Origin: Plantago ovata
Lineage: Eukaryota > Streptophyta > Magnoliopsida > Lamiales > Plantaginaceae
Direction of reading: 5' to 3'
DNA: 64,000 nucleotides
NCBI GenBank assembly: GCA_028274465.1
Contig: CM051455.1
Coordinates: forward strand, 88,308,871-88,372,870
The notes beneath the pieces are model-generated. The model searched no databases. It saw only the letters and a list, made by a program, of their open reading frames with translations, and was not told where the DNA came from. The number at the start of each line of letters is the position of its first letter. Positions within the stretch are counted from its first letter, which is position 1. Shown piece by piece: positions 47,083 through 59,134 of the stretch. The translations under genes and the position numbers were made by a program.

Positions 47083-48333
47083 TGGTTTATATATTTTACA
47101 CTTTCATTCGAGTCTTTTTCACCTATTTTAGCTATCCTCTATGTTAATTTAGCTATATTTTAGTACATTTTACTAGAATAGTGTTACGTTTCCCTTTAGA
47201 TTTTATTTTACAGGTTTTGGTTGAAATTCGGAGATTTCGGGCAATTATATTGAAGTCTACAAGGAATTGGTGTTCCAGAAGCCTATTTGGAGTATCTGAA
47301 GGTTTCCGGATAGGAATTGGAATCTAGGGGTCGAATCTGGAGGTTAGAAGGCCATTAGAAGTCTGAAACCGAGTCCGAAAAGGTGAAGAAATCCAAATCC
47401 GCGTCGAAAAACGCGGAAATTCCGCGAAAAACTGGGGGGCGAACCGCCCCAGAAGTTTTTCGGGCCTATATATAGTTGCGAGTTTTCTCTCCGAAAATCA
47501 TATCTTTCCAAGCCTACTTTCTCACCTCTCTCTATAGTTTTAGGTAGGAACTTCCCGGGGCCTGTCCTGGGAGTTCCATGGCTTAGGGGATACTTTTTCA
47601 TAGCAGATTGGAGCTCGTAGGACCACAATCATCCGGAGATTGACAACCTTCGGTAACTTTGTATCTTACAACTTTTATCTACTTATTTTATATTCTTTCA
47701 ATATGTTTTCTTCTATGATTGCTATTGATTGCATGCCTATGAGTAGCTAAATTTATCGTTGGTGGTAGTATGTGAATTCTTAGCGAGGGAAGATAATCAT
47801 GCTAATGGCTATATCGCGCATTATACTCCGTGTCATTGCTTTATTTCGTTGATGAGTTGGAAACCAAAATTCTCGTATGTTGTATTGATCATTATGCACA
47901 CTTGGACACTTGTCGGCCAATCAGACTAAATTATCTTCGTAGTGTTGAATAATTACGGAACACAATAGGACGTTAGTTGTTGACAAGTCAGACCCATATT
48001 ATCTTCGTAGTGCTTAATACTTGCAACAGGACCCAAGATTCATTCAAAGATCTCTATGCAAGACCGAGGAATTTATGCATGATTATTGACCCATTATGTT
48101 AAGAAGGACCATACTATCACCAACCTCCATTATCTGCTTGAAAACCCCCTATTGCTTTCTATCTGCTGTTTTATATTTTCTTGTTAAACATATAAAGCTA
48201 GTTATAGTCCTGACAGAACGACACTCGAGTCATTCTACTACTACACTACGGTTTTCGTTGTAGTTGTGGATTGCCTTTGGCTAAATAACAAATTTATTTG
48301 ACTGAACCGGGACTGACAAACTCGCGTTCATCA
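47083..48333 (+). repeat. Athila-like LTR, left, forward
   Basis: About 1250 bp, ending CTCGCGTTCATCA. TATATATAG at 47467-47475. Colinear with the reverse complement of 59135-60392; the first ~15 bp are divergent, so the left edge is approximate. Confidence 0.88.
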
Positions 48334-48336
48334 AAT

Positions 48337-48355
48337 TGGCGCCGTTGCCGGGGAC
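48337..48355 (+). other. Primer binding site of the left half-element
   Basis: TGGCGCCGTTGCCGGGGAC four bases after the LTR, the typical site of Athila and Tat/Ogre Gypsy elements. Mirrored in the right half at about 59113-59131. Confidence 0.9.
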
Positions 48356-48495
48356 TATACTCCTTTTTTCTGTTTAATTTGTTTATATTTACAGCTTTAG
48401 ATTCCTAATTCTTTTAGTTTTTGTTTTCCTTTTTAATCTCTCTCTACTTTCCTATTTGTTTCTAATCTCTTTACCTAGTCTGTCACAGATAGTGT

Positions 48496-50655
48496 ATGCC
48501 GCATACACGTTCTGCAGGAACACCGCTTGCTAATTCAATTGCTGAGATCGATAGAGTCTACCACCAGAGAAGGCGACTACTTGAAAGGCGCGCACTAGAG
48601 GAAATAGAGGAAATCGATTTCTCTGAATCTCTAATTAGTCTATTCAAGGAAATCGACGGAATGGCAGAAGCTAGACCACTAAAGGCATGGGTACAACCCA
48701 CCAAGGATCGTATGAGGGGACCGGCGATAGTTCTTTCGTCTGCAACCCGAGATTTGGAGATCAAGAACCACGCATTCCAACAACTTTCGAGGTTCTATGG
48801 CTTATCAAGGGAAGATGTGATGGGGTACTTGCACGATATCGATGATTTCGTCAACCAACTCCCACGACCCGGAGCTGACATAACCACAGATGAGTTAAGG
48901 ATGAAGGTTTTTGCAATGGGACTTGGCGACAGAGCCAAGTCATGGCTGATCTCTCTTCCAGCAGGCTCGCTGGACACTTGGGAAAAGGTTTTTTCAGCTT
49001 TCATGGAGAAATACTTCCCACACACTCTGACTACCGCGCTTAAGGCGCAAATCACTGGATTCAGGCAAGACTATGATGAGACCATCTACACCGCGTTCGA
49101 GAGGTTCCAAGATCTCACGAACAAGTGCCCTCACCATGGTTTTGAACTCTCCGACTTAGTCCAACACTTCTACAATGGACTAACCTTCGAGAACCAACAA
49201 GTGGTGGATTTCCAATGCCGAGACAATATTTGGGAGGAAACCGCAGAAGCCGTCTGGGCTTTTTTTGAAAGGCTTGCTAAGGGTTCGCAGTTCAAGGACC
49301 CAAGAGCAATGGTTAGGAGACGTGGACCTGAAGCTCCACCGACTCAAGAAGCCCCTATGTACATGGGGAATGGGGATCAATTCGAGTGTTTTACCAACGA
49401 ATTGAAGCAAGTCCTCAAGAGCGCCACCGGAACAACTGTTTCGAACGAAGTATGCCGAATATGCAAGAACTATGGGCATGGAGCTCATATGTGTAGATCG
49501 GAGTTGGCATACGATGATGGCAACTGGGCTTGAGGAGGCGAAGAAGAAGCCTTTGCTACGGAGTTTGGTACTCAAGAAGTTAGCTACGGACAAGACGGTA
49601 GGAATCCTCGAGGTGGATTCTGGAGAAGAGGATACCGTAACAATCAAGGATATGCACCAGCTAACCAAACTTATGGACCTAACCAAGACCGTAGTAGGCT
49701 GAACTATGGTAATGATCACTGCGAAAACCCCGCTCCGAAAGAGCCACCGAAGTCGAGGATGGCTCTACTGATGGAGAACTTGCAGAAGATGGTTGATCAC
49801 ACACAAAGTTTTCTCAAACGGTATGAACAAGATTCCGAGAAAATTAGGGCAAGGCTCGATAGGTTGGAAGAGAGCACTAGGCTTGCCCATCAAAAGATGC
49901 AAGAGTTGATCGACCGAGGAGCAAGTAGGGAACAAGGCAAACTGCCTAGCAACACTGAGAAGTCATTGTCCATCAACTTAGTGGGTGAACTACCTGTTGA
50001 AATCACCATCAAGACGGTTACTAAGTGCGAGAGTTGCAAGAGGGACCTACCTCCACAAGCCGAAGAAGAAGGAAAGTACCTTGGTACCAACAAGAGAGAA
50101 GAGGAGCAAGAGGATCCCGAGCCACTCCCTCAAAGTTTCGATATTAAGGTCGGGATTGGGGAGCTTGAAGATGTCCGAGCCACACTAGACATTGGATCCT
50201 ACTCTAATGTGCTCCCTTTGAATGTTTTCGAGAAGAGTAACCTTGGAGAACTAACTGTGCATAAGGCTATTGTGCAACTGGAGGATGGATCCCTTGTGAA
50301 ACCTGAAGGCGTTGTGAAGAATGTATTAGTCAAAATTGGTGAAGCTTCTGTCCACACCGATTTTGTAATTATGCCAGCATCAGCACCAGGAACGGGGGAT
50401 GTCATACTCTTAGGACAAACATTCTTGACCAAAATACGCTCAGTGATGGACATCTACCGAAGGACTTGCACTATCGAAGTGGATGGCAAGCAACACGTGT
50501 TGCAAGCCATAACTGATCCACCTGATCCACCCGATACTTCTAACACTATTGATTACAGTGGTCTTAACGTCTATGTTCACTCTTATTCACAGGATCAAAG
50601 CACAGGAAGAAGAATCATGACGGGGAAGTCTAGTACCCACAGAAGGAAAAGATAG
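48496..50655 (+). pseudogene. gag and protease of the Gypsy composite (left half)
   Basis: Starts MPHTRSAGTPLANSIAEIDR. A Retrotrans_gag core lies at about 48760-49290 (LSRFYGLSREDVMGYLHDID; WEKVFSAFMEKYFPHTL), then a zinc knuckle CRICKNYGHGAHMC near 49450. Downstream are a coiled coil (49760-49930) and a retropepsin-like domain with LDIGSYSNVLPL near 50185 and VILLGQTFL near 50405. Gag forms particles and the protease matures them. It has at least one break. RT, RNase H and integrase are not found on this strand. Confidence 0.87.
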
Positions 50656-51780
50656 GCGAAGACAGGGGTCGAGTCAGAGACCTTAAACAATGGCGCTATC
50701 CGGGAGGCAACCCGGGGTTTTTATCGCTTTCTTCACCGCTTTTTTGCATGCATTCATACTTGAACTATTTGCTTCTCATATGTGAATTTGTTCAGTTCTG
50801 TGTCGTTTGTGCTTATGTTTTGTTCGAGTGCGACTTTTCGAGTGATTTTCGAGGAAAACGATTTTTCGGGGACTAAAAAACCGCATTTTTATTTCAAAAA
50901 ACGTTCGTCTCCCACCTAAAAAGTGGGGGGCGAATCGCCCCACGACCAGAGCGGGCGCTCTGGGCTTGCGGGGCGGTTCGCCCGCACGGGGCGGTCCGCC
51001 CCAGGTGTGGGGCGAACTGCCCCACACCTCCAGAACATAGAAAATCGGGGGTTTCTTCCCCAAACCCCCATTTTCATCCTTCAAACTCCAAAATTTCCTC
51101 CATATTCAAAATATCTTCAAATCTTCATAACTCCTTCATCTCTCCATCATTTTGTGTGTTCTTTAGCTTCATTCGAAGCCCGTAACGTGCTCTATCATTC
51201 TATCCGAACAAATTTCTTCCTAGCTTATTCAATTTCTGGATTTGAGGTATTATCACATGAACCCTAATTTTTACAATTTGGGTATTTTTTGATTTATTCT
51301 TCAATTAGGCTTGTTTGATGTATGGGTTGATGATTTATGTGATTAGATTCGTTATTCATTGTCAATTACATGTTCAATTAGACTTGGTTTGATGATTTAA
51401 GATTTTGCTAATTTGATGATATATGTCTTGTTAGAAAATTGTTTCTTTGACTTTCATTCCTTGTTCAATCATGTGTTTATTGATATGAAATTGATGAATG
51501 TATTGGTAGAATGCATGATAGTTGAGATTAAGGATTTATGCTAGAAATTGATTTTTATGATATGGATTGAACCTTGTGATTCAAGGCATATGTTGTTAGC
51601 TAAAGAATAGTGCGATATGTTATTGTAGTAGGTACATTGATATGTTGCGTAATGAATTAGCTAGACTAGGCTTTGGGATTTTGAGGAGTTGGATTTTTGA
51701 AAATTTTACTCGTTTGTACGCTCGTTTATTTACATATGCATAGGTCTGTTTTGCATCGTACAAGATACTAATTGCTGATT
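50656..51780 (+). other. Non-coding spacer of the left half-element
   Basis: No gene. It has a hairpin CCGGGAGGCAACCCGG near 50700 and a GC-rich block with repeated GGGCGATTCGCCC-like hairpins at 50930-51030, then AT-rich sequence up to the next ORF. Athila elements carry such a spacer before the extra ORF. Confidence 0.55.
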
Positions 51781-53093
51781 GTAGGAATCATGGCACCGAG
51801 GACAAGGAGAGTCGGCTCTAGCAAAAAGGGGAAGGGAGTGGCATCAAGCTCCCAACCATCTCATGACTTGTACGAGTTGTCTGCCGCTGCAATGGAGGTG
51901 CGACAACGGTTAGAGGAGGAGATGGCCGACGGAGGAAGGTCTATCATTCCCGACAGGTGGATTGACATTCCTGTGTCTGCAGCGAATAGAGCGGGGTATA
52001 GGACACTTTCAAGTTTGGGGTCACAGAGGAATTGGGCATGGTACAGTTCCGACAGGTTCAAAGGCTACGACGAGAGCCTCCTCAGAGATTTCTACACCGG
52101 GTATACGGATTTGGACGAGAAGAATGGGGTGTTAATCCGAGGCCTAGTCATACCATGGAGTCCAGAGCACATATCTTCCTTCATCCACTTCGGGAACTTT
52201 GAATTCACAGAGAGCGCACACGCCTACTTGTATTCGAGGACCGCTAGGGGGATAGGAAGAGACATCACCGAAGTGATCTGCAACAGGGGGTACAGATATC
52301 CGGAAGTTGGGGGAGCACCTAGACGGATCGGTTATGGCGACCTTAGCATCGAAGCTAAGGTGATGATGAAATTTTGCATCTCCGACTTGATCCCAAGGAA
52401 GAATGACACTTGGATTCAGCCCTACTACGTCGAGCTCCTCTACTGCCTCATTGACGGCCATCAAGTCGACAGAGGGAACATTATGCATGAGGAATATGAG
52501 CGCCACTGGGAGAAGAAGAGGAAGCATTTCATCTTCCCGAGCTTCATCACAACTTACTGCAAATATCATGGGGTTGACGATATTGAGGAGGGGGATTGCG
52601 AGGTCGCTGCCCTTTCACCCTCGACCATTGAGGTACAGCTCAACAGGTATCAGTAGAGGAACCCCACTGCAGCTGCTGCTGATGTAGGAGGGCCAGTCCA
52701 GCCAAATGATTCCGATCATGAGGATGCTATGGAAGCCGATGTTGGTGAAGCCCCGATTCCAGATATTCCATTTGTCCATCATGCACCGCATGCACCAGCT
52801 GGAGCACCACAGGGGTCTGGAGGATTTGACTTCTCCGAATTCTGTACCTACCTCGACAGCCGTTTCGACAGGATTGATGCCAACAACGCGGCCATGCGAC
52901 AGGACATTGACAGGCATATTGTCCAGCACAACCGCGATTGGGAGATATTTGAGGAGCACCGCCGAGAGGATAGGTAGCACATGTGGGAGCAGCAACAGCT
53001 GATCCAGCAACAGCAGGAAGCTCTACGACAGTCCAATGAGCTCTTGAATGACATGTGGAGTGACTTTTATGGGGACTACCATCCCGATGATTA
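51781..53093 (+). pseudogene. Extra ORF after the spacer (plant retroelement protein)
   Basis: Starts near MAPRTRRVGSSKKGKGVASS. The body (WYSSDRFKGYDESLLRDFYT; GVLIRGLVIPWSPEHISSFI; YVELLYCLIDGHQVDRGN) resembles the putative plant transposon protein family found after pol in Athila-like elements. The tail is Pro/Ala-rich then coiled coil (FCTYLDSRFDRIDANNAAMR). No transmembrane segment was seen, so an envelope role is not supported. A few breaks. Confidence 0.65.
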
Positions 53094-53194
53094 GTCCTTC
53101 CACTTGTCCACTCTCAGCCGACCGAGGCCAAACCCTTCTGTAACATCTAGTATCACTTCTTATTACTCATTCTCTTTTGCTAGGGGCTAGCTTA

Positions 53195-53216
53195 AGAATC
53201 GTAAGGGGGGTGGGAT
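53195..53216 (+). other. Polypurine-like tract after the extra ORF
   Basis: GTAAGGGGGGTGGGATG just before the palindrome arm. It may be a plus-strand priming site, but no LTR follows it. Confidence 0.4.
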
Positions 53217-53270
53217 GTGAACCATGATGTTAAGTTTTGTTTGGTTTTGTGTCGATTAGTATCTTGTTCT

Positions 53271-55634
53271 TTGTTTGCATTTGCACGTTTACTGCTTTCT
53301 TAGATTTTTTAGGTTGCATTCTTCCTAGGATAGTTTTGCATGTTTTTATATGGAGTTTATTGCCGAATTTTTTGAACTTTTTATTGGGTAGATCGACTAG
53401 CTATGCCATTAATCGTATGCTTCATCTCTATGAATTTGTTTGAGGTTTTTCTCGCTTGGCTTATCACATTTATGTATTGCACTTAGTTAAGCATGGTAGT
53501 CTCGACATCACTTAGTGGTGTTTTCTCTACTGCGGTTCACGAAGGCCTTTATAATAGGATGATGCATGTTAGGGTCTTATGGTTGTTTTCCCGAGTAATT
53601 ATGTACCTAAGAGGCAACAAGTCTTCACCATGCTTTGAGATTGCTAAATGCCTAGGAAGGAGGTAGTGTGAGGTTGTGTGATCCTTTGTTTATAACCTAT
53701 TCTTCCGAATAGGTTTGGGGAGGGGGTTACACCATCATAGACTTGTTTCTGTTTTTCATTCTTCGTATCGTGAGTTTATTTTTCTCTTTTCCGTGAATTT
53801 CGTACTCCAACCTATTCTTTCGAATAGGTTTGGGGAAGTCGTGTGAGTCATTTTGTTTCTCTTTTTGTTATGCTACTGCTGGCTAGAAAAAAAATCGGAA
53901 AAAAGAAAGAAAGAAAAATTCCAGAAGAAAAAAAAAAGAGAGAAAAAGAAAAAAAGAATCTGGAAAGAAAAAAAGAAAAAAGAGAAGACCCCAAAAAAAG
54001 CAAAGAAGGGTCCAAAAAATAAAGCTAAATAGCAGTTTAGCAAAGTTTGAGTCTTTTCCATTTTTCGTATTGTTTGTATTTGTGTTTTTCTATTTTTTTA
54101 TCTTTTTTGTCTTAAGTGTCATCTGTTCTAGACCACCGTCGTCCTGCCATTCAGGAAGTGGTGAATAGCTTAAGACTTTACTTGAGAGATGGGTAGAATA
54201 GGGGAGTGTTATCTTTTATAGGGAACCCTCCTTCGTTTGATGAGAGCCAGTACTGGTTCGACCTCTTTTGAGGAAAAGTCTTAACATGGTGGAACAACAG
54301 TAAGTCCTCAGTTTCATAGGCACGGGGCAACCATTCTTATCTTAGCATGCATCATTACGTCGTCACTGACTAGGTCCAGGTAGAGAATGTTACGAGAGAC
54401 TATCTTGTCTTGACATAAGTACTTATGTGGATGTGTATAAGTCAATCGAGGTATTCTTCAACCTATATTAGATACCTCGATTGACTTATACACATCCACA
54501 TAAGCACTTATGTCAAGACAAGATAGTCTCTCGTAACATTCTCTACCTGGACTTAGTCAGTGACGACGTAATGATGCATGCTAAGATACGAATGGTTGCC
54601 CCGTCCCTATGAAACTGAGGACTTACTGCTGTTCCACCATGTTAAGACTTTCCCTCAGAAGAGGTCGAACCAGTACTGGCTCTCATCAAACGAATGAGGG
54701 TTCCCTATAAAAGATAACACTCCCCTATTCTACCCATCTCTCAAGTAAAGTCTTAAGCTATTCACCACTTCCTGAATGGCAGGACGAGGGTGGTCTAGAA
54801 CAGATGACACTTAAGACAAAAAAGATAAAAAAATTGAAAAACACAATTACGAACAATACGAAAAATGGAAAAGACTCAAACTTTGCTAAACTGCTATTTG
54901 GCTTTATTTTTTGGACCCTTCTTTGCTTTTTTGGGTCTTCTTTTTTTTCCTTTTTTTTTTTCTTTCCAGATTCTTTTTTTTCTTTTTCTCTTTTTTTTTT
55001 TTCTGGAATCTTTTTCTTTTTTTTTTTCAAATTTTTTTTTCTAGCCAGTAGTAGCATAACAAAAAGAGAAACAAAATGACTCACACGACTTCCCCAAACC
55101 TATTCGAAAGAATAGGTTGGAGTACAAAATTTACGGAAAAGGAAAAATAAACTCACGATACGAAAATGAAAAACAGAAACAAGTCTATGATGGTGTAACC
55201 CCCTCCCCAAACCTATTCGGAAGAATAGGTTATAAACAAAGGATCACACAATTTCACACTACCTCCTTCCTAGGCATTTAGCAATCTCAAAGCATCGTGA
55301 AGACTTGTTGCCTCTTAGGTACATAATTACTCGGGAAAACAACCATAAGACCCTAACATGCATCATCCTATTATAAAGGCCTTCGTGAACCGCAATAGAG
55401 AAAACACCACTAAGTGATGTCGAGACTACCATGCTTAACTAAGTGCAATACATAAATGTGACAAGCCAAGCGAGAAAAACCTCAAACAAATTCATAGAGA
55501 TGAAGCATACGATTAATGGCATAGCTAGTTGATCTACCCAATAAAAAAGTTCAAAAAATTCGGCAATAAACTCCATATAAAACATGCAAAAACTATCCTA
55601 GGAAAGCAGTAAACGTGCAAATGCAAAAAATAAA
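53271..55634. repeat. Large palindrome, arms ~1.18 kb and ~1.16 kb, 17-bp spacer
   Basis: Arm 53271-54454 is the reverse complement of 54472-55634; the centre is 54455-54471. The arms differ by scattered substitutions and small indels, about 5% by eye, including a ~28-bp segment near 53300 absent from the other arm. Each arm carries the hairpins AACCTATTCTTCCGAATAGG and its variant, both followed by TTTGGGGA, and an A/T homopurine tract. K-rich and F-rich open frames here come from the homopurine tract and are not genes. Confidence 0.93.
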
Positions 55635-55812
55635 TTTCACGAGTTTTTCATAAGCAAGATAAGTATAGAGATAACCAGCGATAACCTCCTCCCCAAACCT
55701 GAACGTCGTCGCTCGTCCCGAACGCCGAAAGTGGATCCAAGGTGAGAGCTAATGCTTGTATGAGTTACCTATAATACTCAATCAAACTCGTGAGAAAACA
55801 AAACAAAACACA

Positions 55813-58800
55813 CTAACCTTTTGTGGAGGCGATAGGGGTAAGTTCAAGGTGATCAACCTCCCTTTGATCACTAGATATCTCGAAGTACGGTTTCACTCGC
55901 TGGCCATTCACCTTGAAGGTATTGCCTGTCTTAGGATCGAAGAGTTTAACAGCTCCATTGGGAGCAACTTCGAGAATTTCATACGGTCCATCCCAACGAG
56001 TACGGAGCTTTCCAGGAAATAGTCGAAGGCGAGAATTAAACACCAAAGCTTTTTGTCCAGGAATCAATTCCTTACGTACTATACCACGATCATGATACTT
56101 CTTAGTACGTTCCTTGTAGATCTTGGCATTCTCATAAGCACCTAGTCGTAATTCATCAAGCTCATCTAGTTGCAACAATCGTTCCTCGCCAGCCTTTCCC
56201 ATATCAAGATTGAGTGTTTTAATGGCCCAATATGCCTTGTGTTCTAGTTCTACGGGAAGATGACATGCTTTTCCATACACAAGTCTGTACGGAGTGGTCC
56301 CGATTACCGTCTTGTAGCTAGTCCTGTATGCCCAAAGTGCATCATTCAATTTTCCTGCCCAGTCCTTTCTACTAGGCTTCACTACTCGCTCCAGGATCTT
56401 CTTGATTTGACGGTTGCTGACTTCGACTTGCCCTGATGTTTGCGGGTGATAAGGTGTAGCGACACTATGGTGGACACTGTATCTCTTAAGAAGAGAAGCA
56501 AACGTTCTATTGATGAAGTGGGACCCTCCATCGCTGATGATTGTCCTAGGGCACCCAAATCTCGAGAATATTACTTCCTTCAAGAACTTCATAACAACTG
56601 CGCCGTCATTTGTTTTTGTAGGAATTGCCTCTACCCATTTAGTCACATAGTCCACTGCAACAAGAATGTATTCATAGCCTCCGCTGTTTGGAAATGGTCC
56701 CATAAAATCAATGCCCCATACATCGAAAGGTTCTACCACTAGATTCCCTTGAAGGGGCATTTCATCTTTCTTGCCAATACCGCCACCTCGTTGGCATGGG
56801 TCACAATTCTTCACAAAACTCCGAGCATCTTTGTATATTGTTGGCCAGAAAAATCCTGCCTGCAGTACTTTGCGCGTTGTCTTCAATCCACTGTAATTTC
56901 CTCCACAATTAAGCTCATGGCAATGGCTCAGTACACTTTGCTGCTCTTCTTGTGGCACGCACCTCCTTAGAATCCCATCAGCTCCTTCCTTGAATAGATG
57001 CGGATCATCCCATATGTAAGTCCTGCATTGCTTGGCAAGAGCTCTTTTGTCTGAAGATGAAAAGTTAGTGGGGCAAACATTCATAGCCAAATAGTTTACA
57101 ATATCTGCATACCATGGCTCCTCTTTAGCCTTCATTAGATGCTCGTCGGGGAGATCTTCATTAATGGGTATCGGATCAACAGGTATATTAGGTATTCTAG
57201 ATAAATGATCTGCTACTAAATTCTCCCTACCTGCTCTATCCACTATAGTCAAATCAAAGTCTTGCAGCAAAAGGACCCAACGGATTAATCTAGGCTTAGA
57301 ATCTTGCTTAGCTATCAAATATCTCAAAGCAGCATAATCAGTATGGACATTCACAGGATGACCAATTAAATAAGACCTAAACTTTTGTAAAGCAAAGACA
57401 ACAGCTAAAAATTCCTTTTCAGTTGTTGTATAATTGACCTGCGCGGAGTCTAGAGTCTTACTAACACAATAAATCACACGATACTGCTTATCAACCTTTT
57501 GGCATAAAACAGCACCCATAGCAAAATTCGAAGCATCACACATAATTTCGAAAGGAAGATTCCAGTCAGGCGGCACAACAATGGGGGCAGAAACAAGCTT
57601 TTCCTTAAGAGTATTAAAAGCAACTAGGCATTCATTAGAGAAATGGAAAACCACATCTTTAGCAAGCAAGCTACTTAAAGGTTTAGCAATTTTCGAAAAA
57701 TCTTTAATAAACCTCCTATGAAATCCTACATGGCCAAGAAAAGATTGCAATTCTTTCACGCAAGTAGGTGGGGGAAGTTTTTCAATGATTTCTATCTTAG
57801 CCTTGTCTACCTCGATACCTCTTTCAGAAACTACATGTCCTAGAACAATGCCTTCTCTAACCATATAATGACTCTTCTCCCAGCTTAAGGTTAAGTTGCA
57901 TTCAATGCACCTTTTTGAAACTAGATCTAATCTTTGCAAGCATTCATCAAATGAATCACCAAAAAGGGAAAAATCATCCATAAAAACTTCAACAAATTTG
58001 GTTACCATGTCAGAGAAAACAGAAAGCATGCACCTTTGAAAAGTGGCGGGAGCATTGCATAGTCCAAATGGCATCCTCCTATAGGCAAATGTTCCGAATG
58101 GGCAAGTGAATGTCGTCTTCTCCTGATCCTCCGGTGCAATTGGAATCTGGTAGAAACCTGATAAACCATCAAGAAAACAATAGAACTTCCGCCCCGCAAG
58201 GCGGTTTAGCATGTCATCAATAAATGGTAAAGGGAAGTGGTCTTTTTTTGTGGCGGCATTTAATCTTCTGTAGTCAATGCACATCCGCCATCCAGTGGTC
58301 TTTCTAACCGGTACCAATTCTCCCTTCTCATTCTCTTCCACAGTGACTCCTGATTTCTTAGGAACTACATGTACTGGGCTCACCCATCTACTATCTGGAA
58401 TGGGGTAAATCATATCAGCATCTAGCAACTTGATCACTTCCTTTTTCACCACCTCTTGCATTGCTGGATTTATCCTTCTCTGAGGTTGCCTAACAGGTTT
58501 GGCATCTTGTTCTAGAGTGATGTTGTGCACGCATCTTGTAGGGCTAATTCCCTTGATATCGTTGATCCCCCATCCTATAGCTGCGGAATTTTCCTTCAAT
58601 ACCTCGATCAGCTTACTTTCTTCATTGTTGGAGAGATGTGAGGATACAATCACGGGCTTCTTCTGATTTTCTCCCAAGTACACATATTTGAGGTGCTCAG
58701 GAAGAGGTTTTAATTCTAAGATGGGTTCTTCAGGAAACCCACTTTCTTCTTCTTCCTCTAAAGGTTCAAGTACCTCTTCTCCTGCTGGAATTTCTGGTGT

Positions 58801-59067
58801 GCTATCCATTATTTCGACTAGTTCCCTTGTTTCTTCGGTCATGTAGCATGTCTCAGCTTGCAATGTAAGTGCTTCCTCAAGTGGTTCGCGATTGCTATGG
58901 CTATGATGAAATTCGGGAATTACGGATTCGTAGCAATCGACAAATTTTAACTCCTCCGCAACTTCCTTATCTCTGATGCTACATCCTACCAACTCAATCT
59001 TTTCGCCCATTACCTCCATGGTTATCTTCTTGCCCTTAAGTTCAAGGCATGTGTTAGTAGTTGCCAT
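55813..59067 (-). CDS. RT / RNase H / integrase ORF of the Gypsy composite (right half)
   Basis: A single open frame of 1084 codons. [55 protein letters not shown] and catalytic [12 protein letters not shown]. RNase [17 protein letters not shown] ... [17 protein letters not shown] ... [13 protein letters not shown]. Integrase: H/C finger [13 protein letters not shown]...CDPCQRGG, then core residues [19 protein letters not shown] and [11 protein letters not shown]. The first ATG lies within sequence that elsewhere belongs to the protease/RT border. This part looks whole. No gag lies between it and the primer site on this strand. Related elements place such a frame downstream of gag in one transcript. 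Confidence 0.93.
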   Translation of the reverse strand: MATTNTCLELKGKKITMEVMGEKIELVGCSIRDKEVAEELKFVDCYESVIPEFHHSHSNREPLEEALTLQAETCYMTEETRELVEIMDSTPEIPAGEEVLEPLEEEEESGFPEEPILELKPLPEHLKYVYLGENQKKPVIVSSHLSNNEESKLIEVLKENSAAIGWGINDIKGISPTRCVHNITLEQDAKPVRQPQRRINPAMQEVVKKEVIKLLDADMIYPIPDSRWVSPVHVVPKKSGVTVEENEKGELVPVRKTTGWRMCIDYRRLNAATKKDHFPLPFIDDMLNRLAGRKFYCFLDGLSGFYQIPIAPEDQEKTTFTCPFGTFAYRRMPFGLCNAPATFQRCMLSVFSDMVTKFVEVFMDDFSLFGDSFDECLQRLDLVSKRCIECNLTLSWEKSHYMVREGIVLGHVVSERGIEVDKAKIEIIEKLPPPTCVKELQSFLGHVGFHRRFIKDFSKIAKPLSSLLAKDVVFHFSNECLVAFNTLKEKLVSAPIVVPPDWNLPFEIMCDASNFAMGAVLCQKVDKQYRVIYCVSKTLDSAQVNYTTTEKEFLAVVFALQKFRSYLIGHPVNVHTDYAALRYLIAKQDSKPRLIRWVLLLQDFDLTIVDRAGRENLVADHLSRIPNIPVDPIPINEDLPDEHLMKAKEEPWYADIVNYLAMNVCPTNFSSSDKRALAKQCRTYIWDDPHLFKEGADGILRRCVPQEEQQSVLSHCHELNCGGNYSGLKTTRKVLQAGFFWPTIYKDARSFVKNCDPCQRGGGIGKKDEMPLQGNLVVEPFDVWGIDFMGPFPNSGGYEYILVAVDYVTKWVEAIPTKTNDGAVVMKFLKEVIFSRFGCPRTIISDGGSHFINRTFASLLKRYSVHHSVATPYHPQTSGQVEVSNRQIKKILERVVKPSRKDWAGKLNDALWAYRTSYKTVIGTTPYRLVYGKACHLPVELEHKAYWAIKTLNLDMGKAGEERLLQLDELDELRLGAYENAKIYKERTKKYHDRGIVRKELIPGQKALVFNSRLRLFPGKLRTRWDGPYEILEVAPNGAVKLFDPKTGNTFKVNGQRVKPYFEISSDQREVDHLELTPIASTKG

Positions 59068-59112
59068 GAACGGTCTCCCAAGTAGTACTACGTGACAGAA
59101 AAAAGGAGTATA

Positions 59113-59131
59113 GTCCCCGGCAACGGCGCCA
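59113..59131 (-). other. Primer binding site of the right half-element
   Basis: Reverse complement of TGGCGCCGTTGCCGGGGAC, next to the LTR end at 59135; identical to the left-half site. Confidence 0.9.
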
Positions 59132-59134
59132 ATT

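Noticed and set aside
51781-53093. True envelope gene
   Set aside because: Position fits, but no signal peptide, transmembrane segment or glycoprotein-like cysteine pattern was seen.
53873-55084. Lys-rich and Phe-rich open frames
   Set aside because: Homopurine/homopyrimidine tract in the palindrome arms, mirrored on both strands.
53271-55634. Palindrome as an assembly or chimeric-read artefact
   Set aside because: The arms differ by many scattered changes and indels; an artefact would give identical arms. Not fully excluded without reads.
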